From Dechloromonas sp. (GTDB taxonomy: Bacteria; Pseudomonadota; Gammaproteobacteria; Burkholderiales; Rhodocyclaceae): a stretch of 20,749 nucleotides of DNA. The translations under genes were made by a program, and so were the position numbers. Each line of letters begins with the position of its first letter. The stretch's first letter is position 1. Shown here one piece after another: positions 1 through 6,367 of the stretch. Below the pieces are notes generated by a model. The model was not told the DNA's origin and did not search any database. It was given only the letters and a program-made list of their open reading frames with translations. Where the stretch lies: positions 1 through 20,749 of the forward strand of contig JAFLDQ010000053.1 of assembly GCA_017302355.1 (NCBI GenBank). The letters run 5' to 3'.

Positions 1-1986
1 GATCTCGCGCTGGCGTTCGAGGAGCCCGTGCTCGCCCTTGTCCGGCGCGAAGAAGGTGACGCTGGCACGGGTCAGCAGGTCGCCGCCAGCGGTTACCAGC
101 ATTGCCCCGGAAGGCAACCCGACACGACGCGCCAGCGCCGCATCCAGACTGTCGGCGGCAAGCACCGGCGCCAGCCAGTCAGAGAGTGCGGCGGCAAGTG
201 CCGGGTTGTCGCTGCGCACGCGCTCGCTCAGCCGCCCGACCCGCTCGCCATTCGCCGCGTCGGCCGGCAGGGTCACGGCGAGCCGGGCAGCGGGCCGGTC
301 ATGCAGCCATTCATCGAGCTTGGCCGGGTCATCACAGGGAATGGCGTTCAGCCGCTCGCGCAGCACGGCCTCGACGGCATCTTCCCAACCGGCATCGACA
401 TGAATCTGCTGCCACAACGCGGGCGCGTCTTCGAGCCCGTGGCGGCGCAGCCATTCCGGCAGTTCGCCCGTCTCCCGCGCCCGCGCCTGCATCTGCTCGA
501 GCGCCGCCCGGCGCGCCTGGCCGGCGGCCAGCTCGCGCTCGCCGCGTTGCAATTCGTCCTGCACCTGGCGGCGCGCCGCTTCGAGCTGCGGCAATTCCTG
601 CTGCAACTGCTGCAGATGATCCTGATCGCCTGCCAGTTCCTCGCGCAGCAGCGCCAGCTCCTCTTCCTTGCCGGCGAGGTCGAGCGCGTCCGGCGCATCC
701 TGGCCGCCGCCCTCCTCGCGCAGCCGCTCGCGGCGCTGGGCAATCGACTGCAGGGCGCGTTGGGCATGCGCCTTGTTGGTCAGTTCGACCTCGAGACGCT
801 GCTCGCCGTTGCTCGTCCGGGTGCGCAGGCGTTGCAGTTCCTCCTGCGCCTGGGCGTGGCTTTCCTCGACCTGCGGCGCGATGTTCATCTGGTCACGCAG
901 GCGCTCGCCGGCCTCGGCGACGCGCAGGCGGGTGGCCTCCTGCAATTCCTCCCATTTCTGGCGGTCGACCGCGAGCTTCTCGGCCGTCCGGTTCCAGTGC
1001 AGAAGCTCGTCCTCGAGCTGGACCAGGCGCGCCTCAAGCTGATTGCGCGACTCGCGGCGATGGCGGATCTCGGCCTCGAGGCCCGCCACTTCGGCATTGG
1101 CCGCGTACATGTCGCCCTGCGCCTGGTGCAGCGCGTCGCCGGCGGCGAAATGCGCCTCGCGGGTTTCCTCGGCGCGCGCCTCGGTCTGGCGCAGCGCCGC
1201 ATTCTGCCCCTCGAGATCGGTCACGGCGCGCTCGACTTCGAGCGCCACCCGCTGCCGCTCGGCCTCGGCTTCGCGCTTCCTGACCAGCCACAGCACCTGC
1301 TGGCGCTGCACCAGTTGCTCGTTCAGCGACTGGTAGCGCCGCGCCACCTCGGCCTGCGCTTCCAGCTTCTCCATCTGGCTGCCGAGTTCGACACGGATGT
1401 CCTCGACGCGGGTCAGGTTCTCGCGCGTGTCCTCGAGCCTTCCCTGCGTCTCCTTGCGCCGCTCCTTGTAGCGGGTGACCCCGGCCGCCTCCTCGAGGAA
1501 GACGCGCAGGTCGTCCGGCTTGGCCTCGATGATCCGCGAGATCATCCCCTGGCCGATGATCGCGTAGGCGCGCGGCCCGAGGCCGGTGCCGAGGAAGAGA
1601 TCGGTGATGTCCTTCCTGCGGACCTTGAGGTTGTTGATGAAATAGTCCGACTGCCCCTGCCGCGTCAGCGTGCGCTTGACCGACATCTCGGCGTACTGCG
1701 ACCACTGGCCGAGCGCCCGGCCGAGAGTGTTGTCGAAGATCAGCTCGACCGAGGCGCGCGACACCGGCTTGCGGCCCGTCGTCCCGTTGAAGATGACGTC
1801 CATCATCGACTCGCCGCGCAGCTCCGAAGCCTTCGATTCGCCCAGCACCCAGCGCACGGCGTCCATGATGTTGGATTTGCCGCAGCCATTGGGGCCGACG
1901 ACGCCGACCAGCTGCCCCGGCACGGCAACGGCGGTCGGATCGACGAAGGACTTGAAACCGGCGAGTTTGAGTCGGATCAGGCGCAT
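1..1986 (-). CDS. smc: Chromosome segregation ATPase SMC (N-terminal 662 residues, partial)
   Basis: This is the N-terminal head, first coiled coil and hinge of the SMC ATPase, the core of the condensin-like complex (with ScpA/ScpB) that compacts and segregates chromosomes. The ATG at 1986 gives the canonical start [14 protein letters not shown]. The Walker A motif GPNGCGKS lies at residues 31-38. A head region with IIGQGMI-type residues follows, then a long charged Glu/Arg/Gln-rich coiled coil from about 170 to 500. The hinge is at about 500-640, and the second coiled coil begins at the window edge. The family is usually near 1150-1180 residues, so roughly 500 C-terminal residues, including the signature and Walker B motifs, lie outside the window. 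It diverges from queF across 68 bp. No clear Shine-Dalgarno sequence precedes the start. The very long open frames on the other strand here are shadows of its GC-rich codons. Confidence 0.96.
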   Translation of the reverse strand, partial: MRLIRLKLAGFKSFVDPTAVAVPGQLVGVVGPNGCGKSNIMDAVRWVLGESKASELRGESMMDVIFNGTTGRKPVSRASVELIFDNTLGRALGQWSQYAEMSVKRTLTRQGQSDYFINNLKVRRKDITDLFLGTGLGPRAYAIIGQGMISRIIEAKPDDLRVFLEEAAGVTRYKERRKETQGRLEDTRENLTRVEDIRVELGSQMEKLEAQAEVARRYQSLNEQLVQRQQVLWLVRKREAEAERQRVALEVERAVTDLEGQNAALRQTEARAEETREAHFAAGDALHQAQGDMYAANAEVAGLEAEIRHRRESRNQLEARLVQLEDELLHWNRTAEKLAVDRQKWEELQEATRLRVAEAGERLRDQMNIAPQVEESHAQAQEELQRLRTRTSNGEQRLEVELTNKAHAQRALQSIAQRRERLREEGGGQDAPDALDLAGKEEELALLREELAGDQDHLQQLQQELPQLEAARRQVQDELQRGERELAAGQARRAALEQMQARARETGELPEWLRRHGLEDAPALWQQIHVDAGWEDAVEAVLRERLNAIPCDDPAKLDEWLHDRPAARLAVTLPADAANGERVGRLSERVRSDNPALAAALSDWLAPVLAADSLDAALARRVGLPSGAMLVTAGGDLLTRASVTFFAPDKGEHGLLERQREI

Positions 1987-2030
1987 CGGGTAACGGCGGG
2001 CTCGGAAATGGCCCGCCTGGACGGGGGCCG

Positions 2031-2036
2031 TATAAT
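2031..2036 (+). promoter_or_regulatory. Probable -10 element for queF
   Basis: A perfect TATAAT sits in the 68-bp divergent gap between smc and queF, about 19 bp ahead of the queF start. No good -35 hexamer is visible 16-18 bp upstream. The complement of this A+T patch (TATTAT) could also serve smc, but I cannot assign that. Confidence 0.45.
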
Positions 2037-2054
2037 AACATCCACTCAATTTCG

Positions 2055-2486
2055 ATGAATCCGAGCATGTCCAGCCAGCCGACGAAAACCCTCGAAACCT
2101 TCCCGAATCCGGCGGTCGACCGCGATTTCCATATTCACATGCAGATTCCCGAATTCACCTGCCTGTGCCCGAAAACCGGCCAGCCCGATTTCGCGACGCT
2201 GCTTCTCGACTACATCCCCGATCAACTCTGCGTCGAACTGAAGAGCCTCAAGCTCTACATCTGGTCGTACCGCGACGAGGGCGCCTTCCACGAGGCGGTC
2301 ACTAACCGCATCCTCGACGACCTGGTCGCCGCCACCGCCCCGCGCTTCATGCGCCTGACCGCCAAGTTCTTCGTGCGCGGCGGCATCTTCACCAACGTTG
2401 TCGCCGAACACCGTAAGCCGGGCTGGCAGACGGCGCCGCGGGTCGAACTCTCGCGGTTCGCCGGCGAGTCCAACACCCGAGGCTGA
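2055..2486 (+). CDS. queF: NADPH-dependent 7-cyano-7-deazaguanine reductase QueF
   Basis: QueF reduces preQ0 to preQ1, the last free-base step before queuosine is inserted into tRNA. The protein is 143 residues, the size of the short type I (Bacillus-like) QueF. The family pattern [15 protein letters not shown] is present, with the thioimide-forming cysteine at C38 and the general acid at D45. It is followed by the QueF NADPH-binding motif [13 protein letters not shown] at about 80-92. The C-terminal [13 protein letters not shown] is also typical, so the gene looks complete. A second in-frame ATG at 2067 (MSSQPTKT) is an equally plausible start; neither has a strong ribosome binding site. The stop codon abuts the ATG of the deaminase remnant (TGAATG). 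The guanine deaminase downstream also acts on a purine, but a functional link is only a guess. Confidence 0.94.
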   Translation: MNPSMSSQPTKTLETFPNPAVDRDFHIHMQIPEFTCLCPKTGQPDFATLLLDYIPDQLCVELKSLKLYIWSYRDEGAFHEAVTNRILDDLVAATAPRFMRLTAKFFVRGGIFTNVVAEHRKPGWQTAPRVELSRFAGESNTRG

Positions 2487-2672
2487 ATGACCGGCAAGGG
2501 CTGGAACCGGATCGTGGTCAGCGGCGACCCGGCGGCGCGCGCGGAAGTCATGGCGATCCGTCCCGCGTGTGCCGCGGTCGACAGCAGTTGCCGGCCCAAA
2601 AAGAGCCGTTCGCAATACGTGGAACGTGCAATCCGATCCATTCCCGACTACCATATGACTATCGTCAAGTGA
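2487..2672 (+). pseudogene. Internal fragment of a guanine deaminase gene (remnant)
   Basis: A 61-codon open frame begins directly at the queF stop. Positions 2491-2585 align without gaps to 3460-3554 in the intact deaminase gene downstream, with 11 mismatches in 95 bases by my count. The fragment covers about residues 38-69 of the enzyme. It lacks the N-terminus and the zinc-binding PCxxC segment, and the zinc-ligand His of the HAE motif is replaced by Arg (RAE). Beyond 2585 the frame continues in unrelated sequence. I therefore read it as a non-functional partial duplicate. Whether it arose by local duplication or came in with the neighbouring toxin-antitoxin genes cannot be told from this window. 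Confidence 0.75.
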
Positions 2673-2684
2673 CCAGAGGCAATT

Positions 2685-2918
2685 ATGCGGACCGAGGTTT
2701 CCAAATCGCAATTCAAGGCCAAGGCGCTGGAGTATTTTCGTCAGGTGGAGGCCTCCGGCGAACCCGTCGTGGTCACCGATCACGGGCGGCCAAAGCTGGA
2801 AGTCCGCCCTTACCAAGCGCACGCGCAGCACCCGCTGGATGTGTTGCGCGGCTCCGTTCTCCGTTTCGACCAGCCGACGACCCCCGTCGGGGAAGACGAT
2901 TGGGCTGTGTTGGCATGA
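2685..2918 (+). CDS. Phd/YefM-family antitoxin
   Basis: A 77-residue antitoxin predicted to bind and neutralise the PIN-domain toxin encoded next to it, and to repress their shared promoter. The N-terminal half has the Phd/YefM fold signature: VSKSQFKAKALEYFRQVEASGEPVVVTDHGRPKLEVRPY, read in two parts (about 5-22 and 23-43). The VVVTDHGRP segment is the most characteristic. The C-terminal tail (WAVLA end) would be the toxin-binding part. A ribosome binding site AGAGG lies at about 2674-2678, and the ATG at 2685 follows at good spacing. The stop codon overlaps the toxin start (ATGA, 2915-2918), which is typical translational coupling of antitoxin and toxin. I could not identify a clear promoter or operator palindrome in the 100 bp upstream. 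Confidence 0.87.
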   Translation: MRTEVSKSQFKAKALEYFRQVEASGEPVVVTDHGRPKLEVRPYQAHAQHPLDVLRGSVLRFDQPTTPVGEDDWAVLA

Positions 2919-3313
2919 TCGTGCTCGATACGCATGCAATGATCTGGTGGGCTTCCGGCGCCAACGATCAATTGTCGCCCGCGGCGCAAGACGCCATTGC
3001 GCAGGAAATGGCGGGCGGTCAGATTGTCATTTCTTCAATTTCCGCCTGGGAGTTGTCCATGCTCGTCGCCAACGGCCGGCTGGCCTTGTCGATGGATGTG
3101 GCGGAATGGTTGACCTGCGTCGGGAACATCGAGTCGGTCAGTTTTGTGCCCGTCGATAACGTGATTGCGGTGAGAAGTGCCGAACTGCCTGGCGACTTTC
3201 ACAAGGACCCGGCCGACCGCTTCATCGTGGCAACGGCCAGAAAGCTGGCGGCACCTTTGGTGACTGCCGATGAGAAAATCCGCGCCTACCCCCATGTGCG
3301 CACCATCTGGTAG
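2915..3313 (+). CDS. VapC-type PIN-domain ribonuclease toxin
   Basis: A 132-residue PIN-domain protein, the usual size for VapC toxins paired with Phd-type antitoxins. Such toxins are metal-dependent RNases that cut tRNA or rRNA when the antitoxin is degraded. The conserved acidic residues are all visible: D5 in MIVLDTHAMIWW, E46 in SSISAWEL, D98 and D101 in KDPADRFIVATA, and D119 in TADEKI. It should therefore be active. The start at 2915 overlaps the antitoxin stop by four bases; longer upstream frames would run through the antitoxin gene and are rejected. The RNA target cannot be predicted from sequence. The pair lies between a dead deaminase fragment and the intact deaminase gene, so it probably arrived as a small mobile module. 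Confidence 0.88.
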   Translation: MIVLDTHAMIWWASGANDQLSPAAQDAIAQEMAGGQIVISSISAWELSMLVANGRLALSMDVAEWLTCVGNIESVSFVPVDNVIAVRSAELPGDFHKDPADRFIVATARKLAAPLVTADEKIRAYPHVRTIW

Positions 3314-3347
3314 CCGGGGCGCCGCGCGTCATGGCATGGCTTAGAAG

Positions 3348-3821
3348 ATGAATCCCGATGACTTCTTCCTCCGCCGCGCCCTCGAACTGGCGCTCAAGGG
3401 CAGCGAACGCGGCGAAGGCGGGCCGTTCGGCGCCGTCATCGTCCACGCGGGAAAGATCATCGGCGAGGGCTGGAACCGCGTCGTCGTCAGCCGCGACCCG
3501 ACGGCGCACGCCGAAATCATGGCGATCCGTGCCGCGTGTGCCGCGGTCGACAGCTTCCACCTGCCCGATTCCACGCTCTACGCTTCCAGCGAACCCTGCC
3601 CGATGTGCCTCGCGGCCGCCTACTGGGCGCGCATCGGCCGCATCGTCTTCGCCAACAGCCGCGCCGAGGCCGCCGCCATCGGTTTCTGCGACGACGAGTT
3701 GTACAGCGAACTGAACCGCCCCTTCGCGGCGCGCAGCATTGTCATGGAACACCGCCCGCTGCCCGATGCCCTGCTACCGCTGCAACGCTGGGCCGGCAAC
3801 CCCGACCGCACGCCATATTAG
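3348..3821 (+). CDS. guaD: Guanine deaminase (cytidine/deoxycytidylate deaminase superfamily)
   Basis: A 157-residue zinc-dependent deaminase, predicted to convert guanine to xanthine in purine salvage. It closely follows the short bacterial GuaD pattern, including GGPFGAVIV at 24-32 and SRDPTAHAEIMAIRAAC at 48-64. The zinc ligand H54 and the catalytic E56 lie in HAE; the other zinc ligands C84 and C87 lie in EPCPMC. The WARIGRIVFA stretch and a C-terminal aromatic tail (TPY end) are also as in GuaD. The length equals the B. subtilis-type enzyme, so it looks intact. TadA-type tRNA adenosine deaminases share the fold, but the DPTAHAE context and C-terminus favour GuaD. The start at 3348 is set by homology; the purine-rich sequence TTAGAAG is immediately adjacent and is a poor ribosome binding site. 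An internal piece is duplicated upstream at 2491-2585. Confidence 0.87.
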   Translation: MNPDDFFLRRALELALKGSERGEGGPFGAVIVHAGKIIGEGWNRVVVSRDPTAHAEIMAIRAACAAVDSFHLPDSTLYASSEPCPMCLAAAYWARIGRIVFANSRAEAAAIGFCDDELYSELNRPFAARSIVMEHRPLPDALLPLQRWAGNPDRTPY

Positions 3822-3828
3822 CTGTGCA

Positions 3829-3859
3829 AGGTCAGAATTGACCTGACATCGGTTGTCAG
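3829..3859. repeat. Two overlapping perfect inverted repeats between convergent genes
   Basis: Just after the guaD stop, AGGTCA-GAAT-TGACCT (3829-3844) overlaps by two bases with CTGACA-TCGGT-TGTCAG (3843-3859). Each has perfect 6-bp arms. They lie in the 96-bp gap where guaD and the methyltransferase gene converge. They could be a two-way transcription stop, but no T-run follows on either strand. The two structures cannot both form fully at the overlap. Confidence 0.5.
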
Positions 3860-3917
3860 ACTGAACGCCTCGGTTCGGCCAGGTGCGGCCTTCTGGTCTG
3901 GTATTGCTGCGACCGGA

Positions 3918-4871
3918 TTAGAGTAAGGCTACTTGCCTTTGCTGAGCGAAACTTCTTAATTTGGGTGCTTTGGAGCACTCATCGTCGGAAAGTTCCAAAC
4001 GCTCTCCTTTGAATGTCGGATAGAGAGCGGACAGCAGGGCAATATTGGATCGTAGAGCAGCAAAATACTCGTCATCCACCTCGATGCCGACCGATTCGTA
4101 ACCAACCGCTTCACAGGCGGCAATCGTTGATCCAGAGCCCGCAAACGGTTCAAGAACCCGCCCCTGTCCGGTAGGCAAGAGACTGCGAACCAGTATTCGC
4201 AAAAGGTGCTGAGGTTTCAGGGTGGGATGATTGAAAACTGTTTCCTCGATTTGAGGCGTCTTGCCACTCTGAATGATGTCCGGGAGCGGTTGATCGGCGG
4301 CAATCCGCCGCAGCCCTCCAGTTCCCCATGTGCGCAGGTTATCGGCAACCGTCCTTTCGGAAATGGGCTTGCGGAACAGCATCCAAGGCTCGTAATTGCC
4401 TCTTGGCGTGACACATACCTCCGGAAACTCGTTCTCGGCAAGCTTCGGCCTGTCGCCACCCCGGAAGCCGCGATAGAGGCGCATGATCGCCCCGCGCACC
4501 TCATAGCCAGCTTCAGCAAAGCCCATCTGAACCAAGTGCTGAAGCATCGGCGTTCCAGCAAGGATGATGTGGGCACCCGGAACGAGAACTGGTATCAGCG
4601 CCTCCCCGAGTTCCCGGAAATAGACGCGGACGTGTTCTCTCTCTTGCGGTGAAAGCGTCGTGAAGCGCGGGAGGGGGTCGCGTTGGCTTCCGCCGATGGT
4701 AGGGGGAAGTCTCCACACGCCGCCTTTGCCCTTGCGCAGTTTTGCCATTTCATGCGGGAGAAATTCAACAATCCCAAATGGCGGATCGGTGCACACGCCT
4801 TGAAAGCTGTTGGGCGGCTGGTCTTTCAACCACTCGAAGCAGTTGGCGTGATGAAGGTCAAATCGGCTCAT
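3918..4871 (-). CDS. Type II DNA methyltransferase (beta class, N4-cytosine or N6-adenine)
   Basis: A 317-residue amino-methyltransferase, predicted to protect the host DNA from the divergently encoded endonuclease. The catalytic motif IV is DPPF (29-32), near the N-terminus. The AdoMet-binding FAGSGST (243-249) and the following GIEVDDEYF are near the C-terminus, with HPTLKP (215-220) as the motif X-like element. This order, IV before X-I, defines the beta class. The central part (about 50-200) should hold the target-recognition region; its KGGVWRLPPTIGG and DNLRTWGTGGLRRI stretches look conserved. The recognition site cannot be read from sequence. DPPF suits adenine-N6 more than cytosine-N4 (usually SPPY), but this is not decisive. 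The gene is less GC-rich than its neighbours, which suggests transfer. The start codon is 60 bp from the endonuclease start, with a shared operator-like palindrome between them. Confidence 0.9.
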   Translation of the reverse strand: MSRFDLHHANCFEWLKDQPPNSFQGVCTDPPFGIVEFLPHEMAKLRKGKGGVWRLPPTIGGSQRDPLPRFTTLSPQEREHVRVYFRELGEALIPVLVPGAHIILAGTPMLQHLVQMGFAEAGYEVRGAIMRLYRGFRGGDRPKLAENEFPEVCVTPRGNYEPWMLFRKPISERTVADNLRTWGTGGLRRIAADQPLPDIIQSGKTPQIEETVFNHPTLKPQHLLRILVRSLLPTGQGRVLEPFAGSGSTIAACEAVGYESVGIEVDDEYFAALRSNIALLSALYPTFKGERLELSDDECSKAPKLRSFAQQRQVALL

Positions 4872-4882
4872 GGAATATTTTC

Positions 4883-4910
4883 GCCTATAGTTGAAAGACT
4901 GTCTATAGGC
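4883..4910. promoter_or_regulatory. Operator-like inverted repeat in the divergent R-M promoter region
   Basis: GCCTATAG (4883-4890) and CTATAGGC (4903-4910) form perfect 8-bp arms separated by 12 bp. The CTATAG centres are 18 bp apart, almost two helical turns. Inside lies a smaller palindrome, AGAC-T-GTCT (4896-4904). The site fills the middle of the 60-bp gap between the two divergent start codons and resembles the paired C-boxes bound by restriction-modification controller proteins. The likely ligand is the HTH domain of the adjacent endonuclease. The TATA-containing arms could also overlap -10 elements; no convincing full promoter is separable. Confidence 0.6.
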
Positions 4911-4931
4911 TGCTAGCTACACTCGCAGCCC

Positions 4932-5819
4932 ATGAAAAATGCACAACAAATTATCGGCTCCTGCATTCGGGTGTTGCGCGAAAAGCAAGGCTGGAGGCTT
5001 GAGCATCTGGCGGAACGTTCCGAGATTTCGTATCAATACCTGTCGGGTGTCGAAACCGGGAAAGAGAATTTTACCGTCCAAGTACTTGAACGTCTGTCGG
5101 TTGCACTCGGTTTTCCAGTAAAGACCCTTGTTGCCACAGCCTATAACAACGCAGCCGGCCTAGCTGCGCCGGTTGTTCAGGATCAATTCTTTCGGTCACA
5201 AGTGCCTTTGCCCGAGGGGCTGTCAATCGACCATTTGCGCGCGGCGTTGAATCAGACGCAAGCAATGGTGCATGTGATGAATCGCAACATGATTGAGGAG
5301 ATTGGGTCACCGCTCCAAGGATTGATCCAAGGTAACAACTTCTCCGGACTGGTCAGCAATATCTTCTCCAACTGCATGGATTCGTGCTCCCCCTACAAGC
5401 ACAACCACGACCAGCGGTATCCCGACCTCATCAACAATGGTGCAACCAAAGGGAGAGGGGTTGGGCTTGAAGTCAAGCTTACCGTCAATATCGGGAAAGG
5501 TGGTGAGAGTCACAACGGCCATCATGGCTGGCATGTGATTGCCTGCTACAACTTCACCGAAGACGGCGATATTGTCTTCGTCCATGTGATGTTCGCGGAA
5601 CTGGCTGGGCATCAGGACGCGAATCCCGACTGGTCTTACGTTGGCAGCAAGGTGAATGAGGGCACGGGTAGCCGTCGAACCGAAACCTATGTCACGAACC
5701 TGAAGGGCACAACGAAACTCCGAGACGGCTCCGTGTACATCAACACCGACGTGGTTAAGTTCGGACGTTGGCGTCAAGAACGAGTTGGAGCGGTACCGGA
5801 CTGGTCGATCTTCGCGTAG
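4932..5819 (+). CDS. HTH-fused (controller-endonuclease) type II restriction enzyme, predicted
   Basis: A 295-residue protein divergent from a DNA methyltransferase gene. Residues 7-68 form an HTH_XRE domain. Its helix pair is RLEHLAERSEISYQYLSGVE, followed by FTVQVLERLSVALGFP, the size and pattern of a controller (C) protein. Residues about 70-145 are a linker or DNA-contact region with no motif I recognise. The C-terminal half has a PD-(D/E)XK core: P164-D165, then E180-V181-K182 with 14 residues between D165 and E180. A His/Gly-rich segment and a predicted strand region (HVIACYNF, VFVHVMF) follow. I infer a restriction endonuclease that also binds its own promoter; natural controller-endonuclease fusions are known, though rare. 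C148, C152, H157 and H159 just ahead of the core could bind zinc. No family name can be given from sequence alone. No strong ribosome binding site is visible. Base composition is lower in GC than neighbouring genes. Confidence 0.78.
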   Translation: MKNAQQIIGSCIRVLREKQGWRLEHLAERSEISYQYLSGVETGKENFTVQVLERLSVALGFPVKTLVATAYNNAAGLAAPVVQDQFFRSQVPLPEGLSIDHLRAALNQTQAMVHVMNRNMIEEIGSPLQGLIQGNNFSGLVSNIFSNCMDSCSPYKHNHDQRYPDLINNGATKGRGVGLEVKLTVNIGKGGESHNGHHGWHVIACYNFTEDGDIVFVHVMFAELAGHQDANPDWSYVGSKVNEGTGSRRTETYVTNLKGTTKLRDGSVYINTDVVKFGRWRQERVGAVPDWSIFA

Positions 5820-5845
5820 CCAAGGATTCTTCGAGGCAGGGCATC

Positions 5846-5879
5846 CGACAGGCGGCTTAGGGTCGTTTCTCGCCTGTCG
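5846..5879. terminator. Terminator-like hairpin after the endonuclease gene
   Basis: CGACAGGCG (5846-5854) and CGCCTGTCG (5871-5879) form a perfect 9-bp stem with a 16-base loop. The hairpin starts 27 bp after the endonuclease stop, in the 112-bp gap before the convergent lipoprotein gene. There is no proper T-run, so intrinsic termination is uncertain. A weaker repeat, AATTGA/TCAATT, follows at 5891-5911 and could act on the minus-strand transcript. Confidence 0.35.
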
Positions 5880-5931
5880 ATCCTTATCTAAATTGATGCC
5901 GCTTCTCAATTGAATTCCGGATTTCCGCGCA

Positions 5932-6309
5932 TTAGCGCCGCTCGACGCGAAACTCCAGCCGGTTGCCGTGCGCATCGACGCCGCTCCCCTTCCAGGAGCG
6001 GCAGGTGATCGCCTCCCAGCGCAGCGGAATCTCCCGGCCATCGCTACAGCGCACGACACCGGCGCCGGTTTCGCCGGCACAACCGCCTGGATCCGGCGAC
6101 TGCGATGGCGGCAAGGCATGGCCATCGCAGGTCAGACGCCCTTCGGGGTCGGTGAGCACGAACCTCCCGCCGCCGGAATTGCCCGGATAACCCTTGCCGC
6201 GCAGATCGCCCGGCACATCGCTCAGGTTGCCGCTCGCCTGATAGCCTATGGCGCAGGCCGCCAGCAACAGCGGGATGGCAAGACCAGCGACAACGGCGTG
6301 ATTGTTCAC
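5932..6309 (-). CDS. Small cysteine-containing lipoprotein of unknown function
   Basis: A 125-residue predicted lipoprotein. The N-terminus has a short hydrophobic stretch (residues 5-18) ending in the lipobox LAAC, with C19 as the lipidated cysteine. This predicts export and anchoring to a membrane, probably the outer membrane since residue +2 is Ala. The mature part is Gly-rich at 38-48. It then carries four cysteines (C61, C77, C88, C103) in contexts such as RLTCDG and VVRCSDGREIPLRW, which could make two periplasmic disulfides. I do not recognise the family. The GTG start at 6309 is chosen because it directly precedes the signal peptide. It diverges from dapC across 58 bp and faces the endonuclease gene. 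Its composition matches the host genes, so it probably marks the edge of the core region. Confidence 0.72.
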   Translation of the reverse strand: MNNHAVVAGLAIPLLLAACAIGYQASGNLSDVPGDLRGKGYPGNSGGGRFVLTDPEGRLTCDGHALPPSQSPDPGGCAGETGAGVVRCSDGREIPLRWEAITCRSWKGSGVDAHGNRLEFRVERR

Positions 6310-6332
6310 AAGGCAACCCGGAAGTTTTCAGC

Positions 6333-6338
6333 GATAAT
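6333..6338 (+). promoter_or_regulatory. Possible -10 element for the dap operon
   Basis: GATAAT lies 29 bp ahead of the dapC GTG start, inside the 58-bp gap to the divergent lipoprotein gene. No consensus -35 hexamer is visible at 16-18 bp, so this is a weak call. Confidence 0.35.
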
Positions 6339-6367
6339 TGTCATTCTGCACCCATTCAACATCCATC

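Noticed and set aside
28..2058. Plus-strand open frame of 676 codons over smc
   Set aside because: Low-complexity Leu/Ala/Arg-rich shadow of the smc coding strand; smc on the minus strand has full family motifs.
6338..6367. Upstream TTG start for dapC
   Set aside because: It overlaps the probable -10 element and adds ten residues not typical of DapC; GTG at 6368 gives the usual N-terminus.
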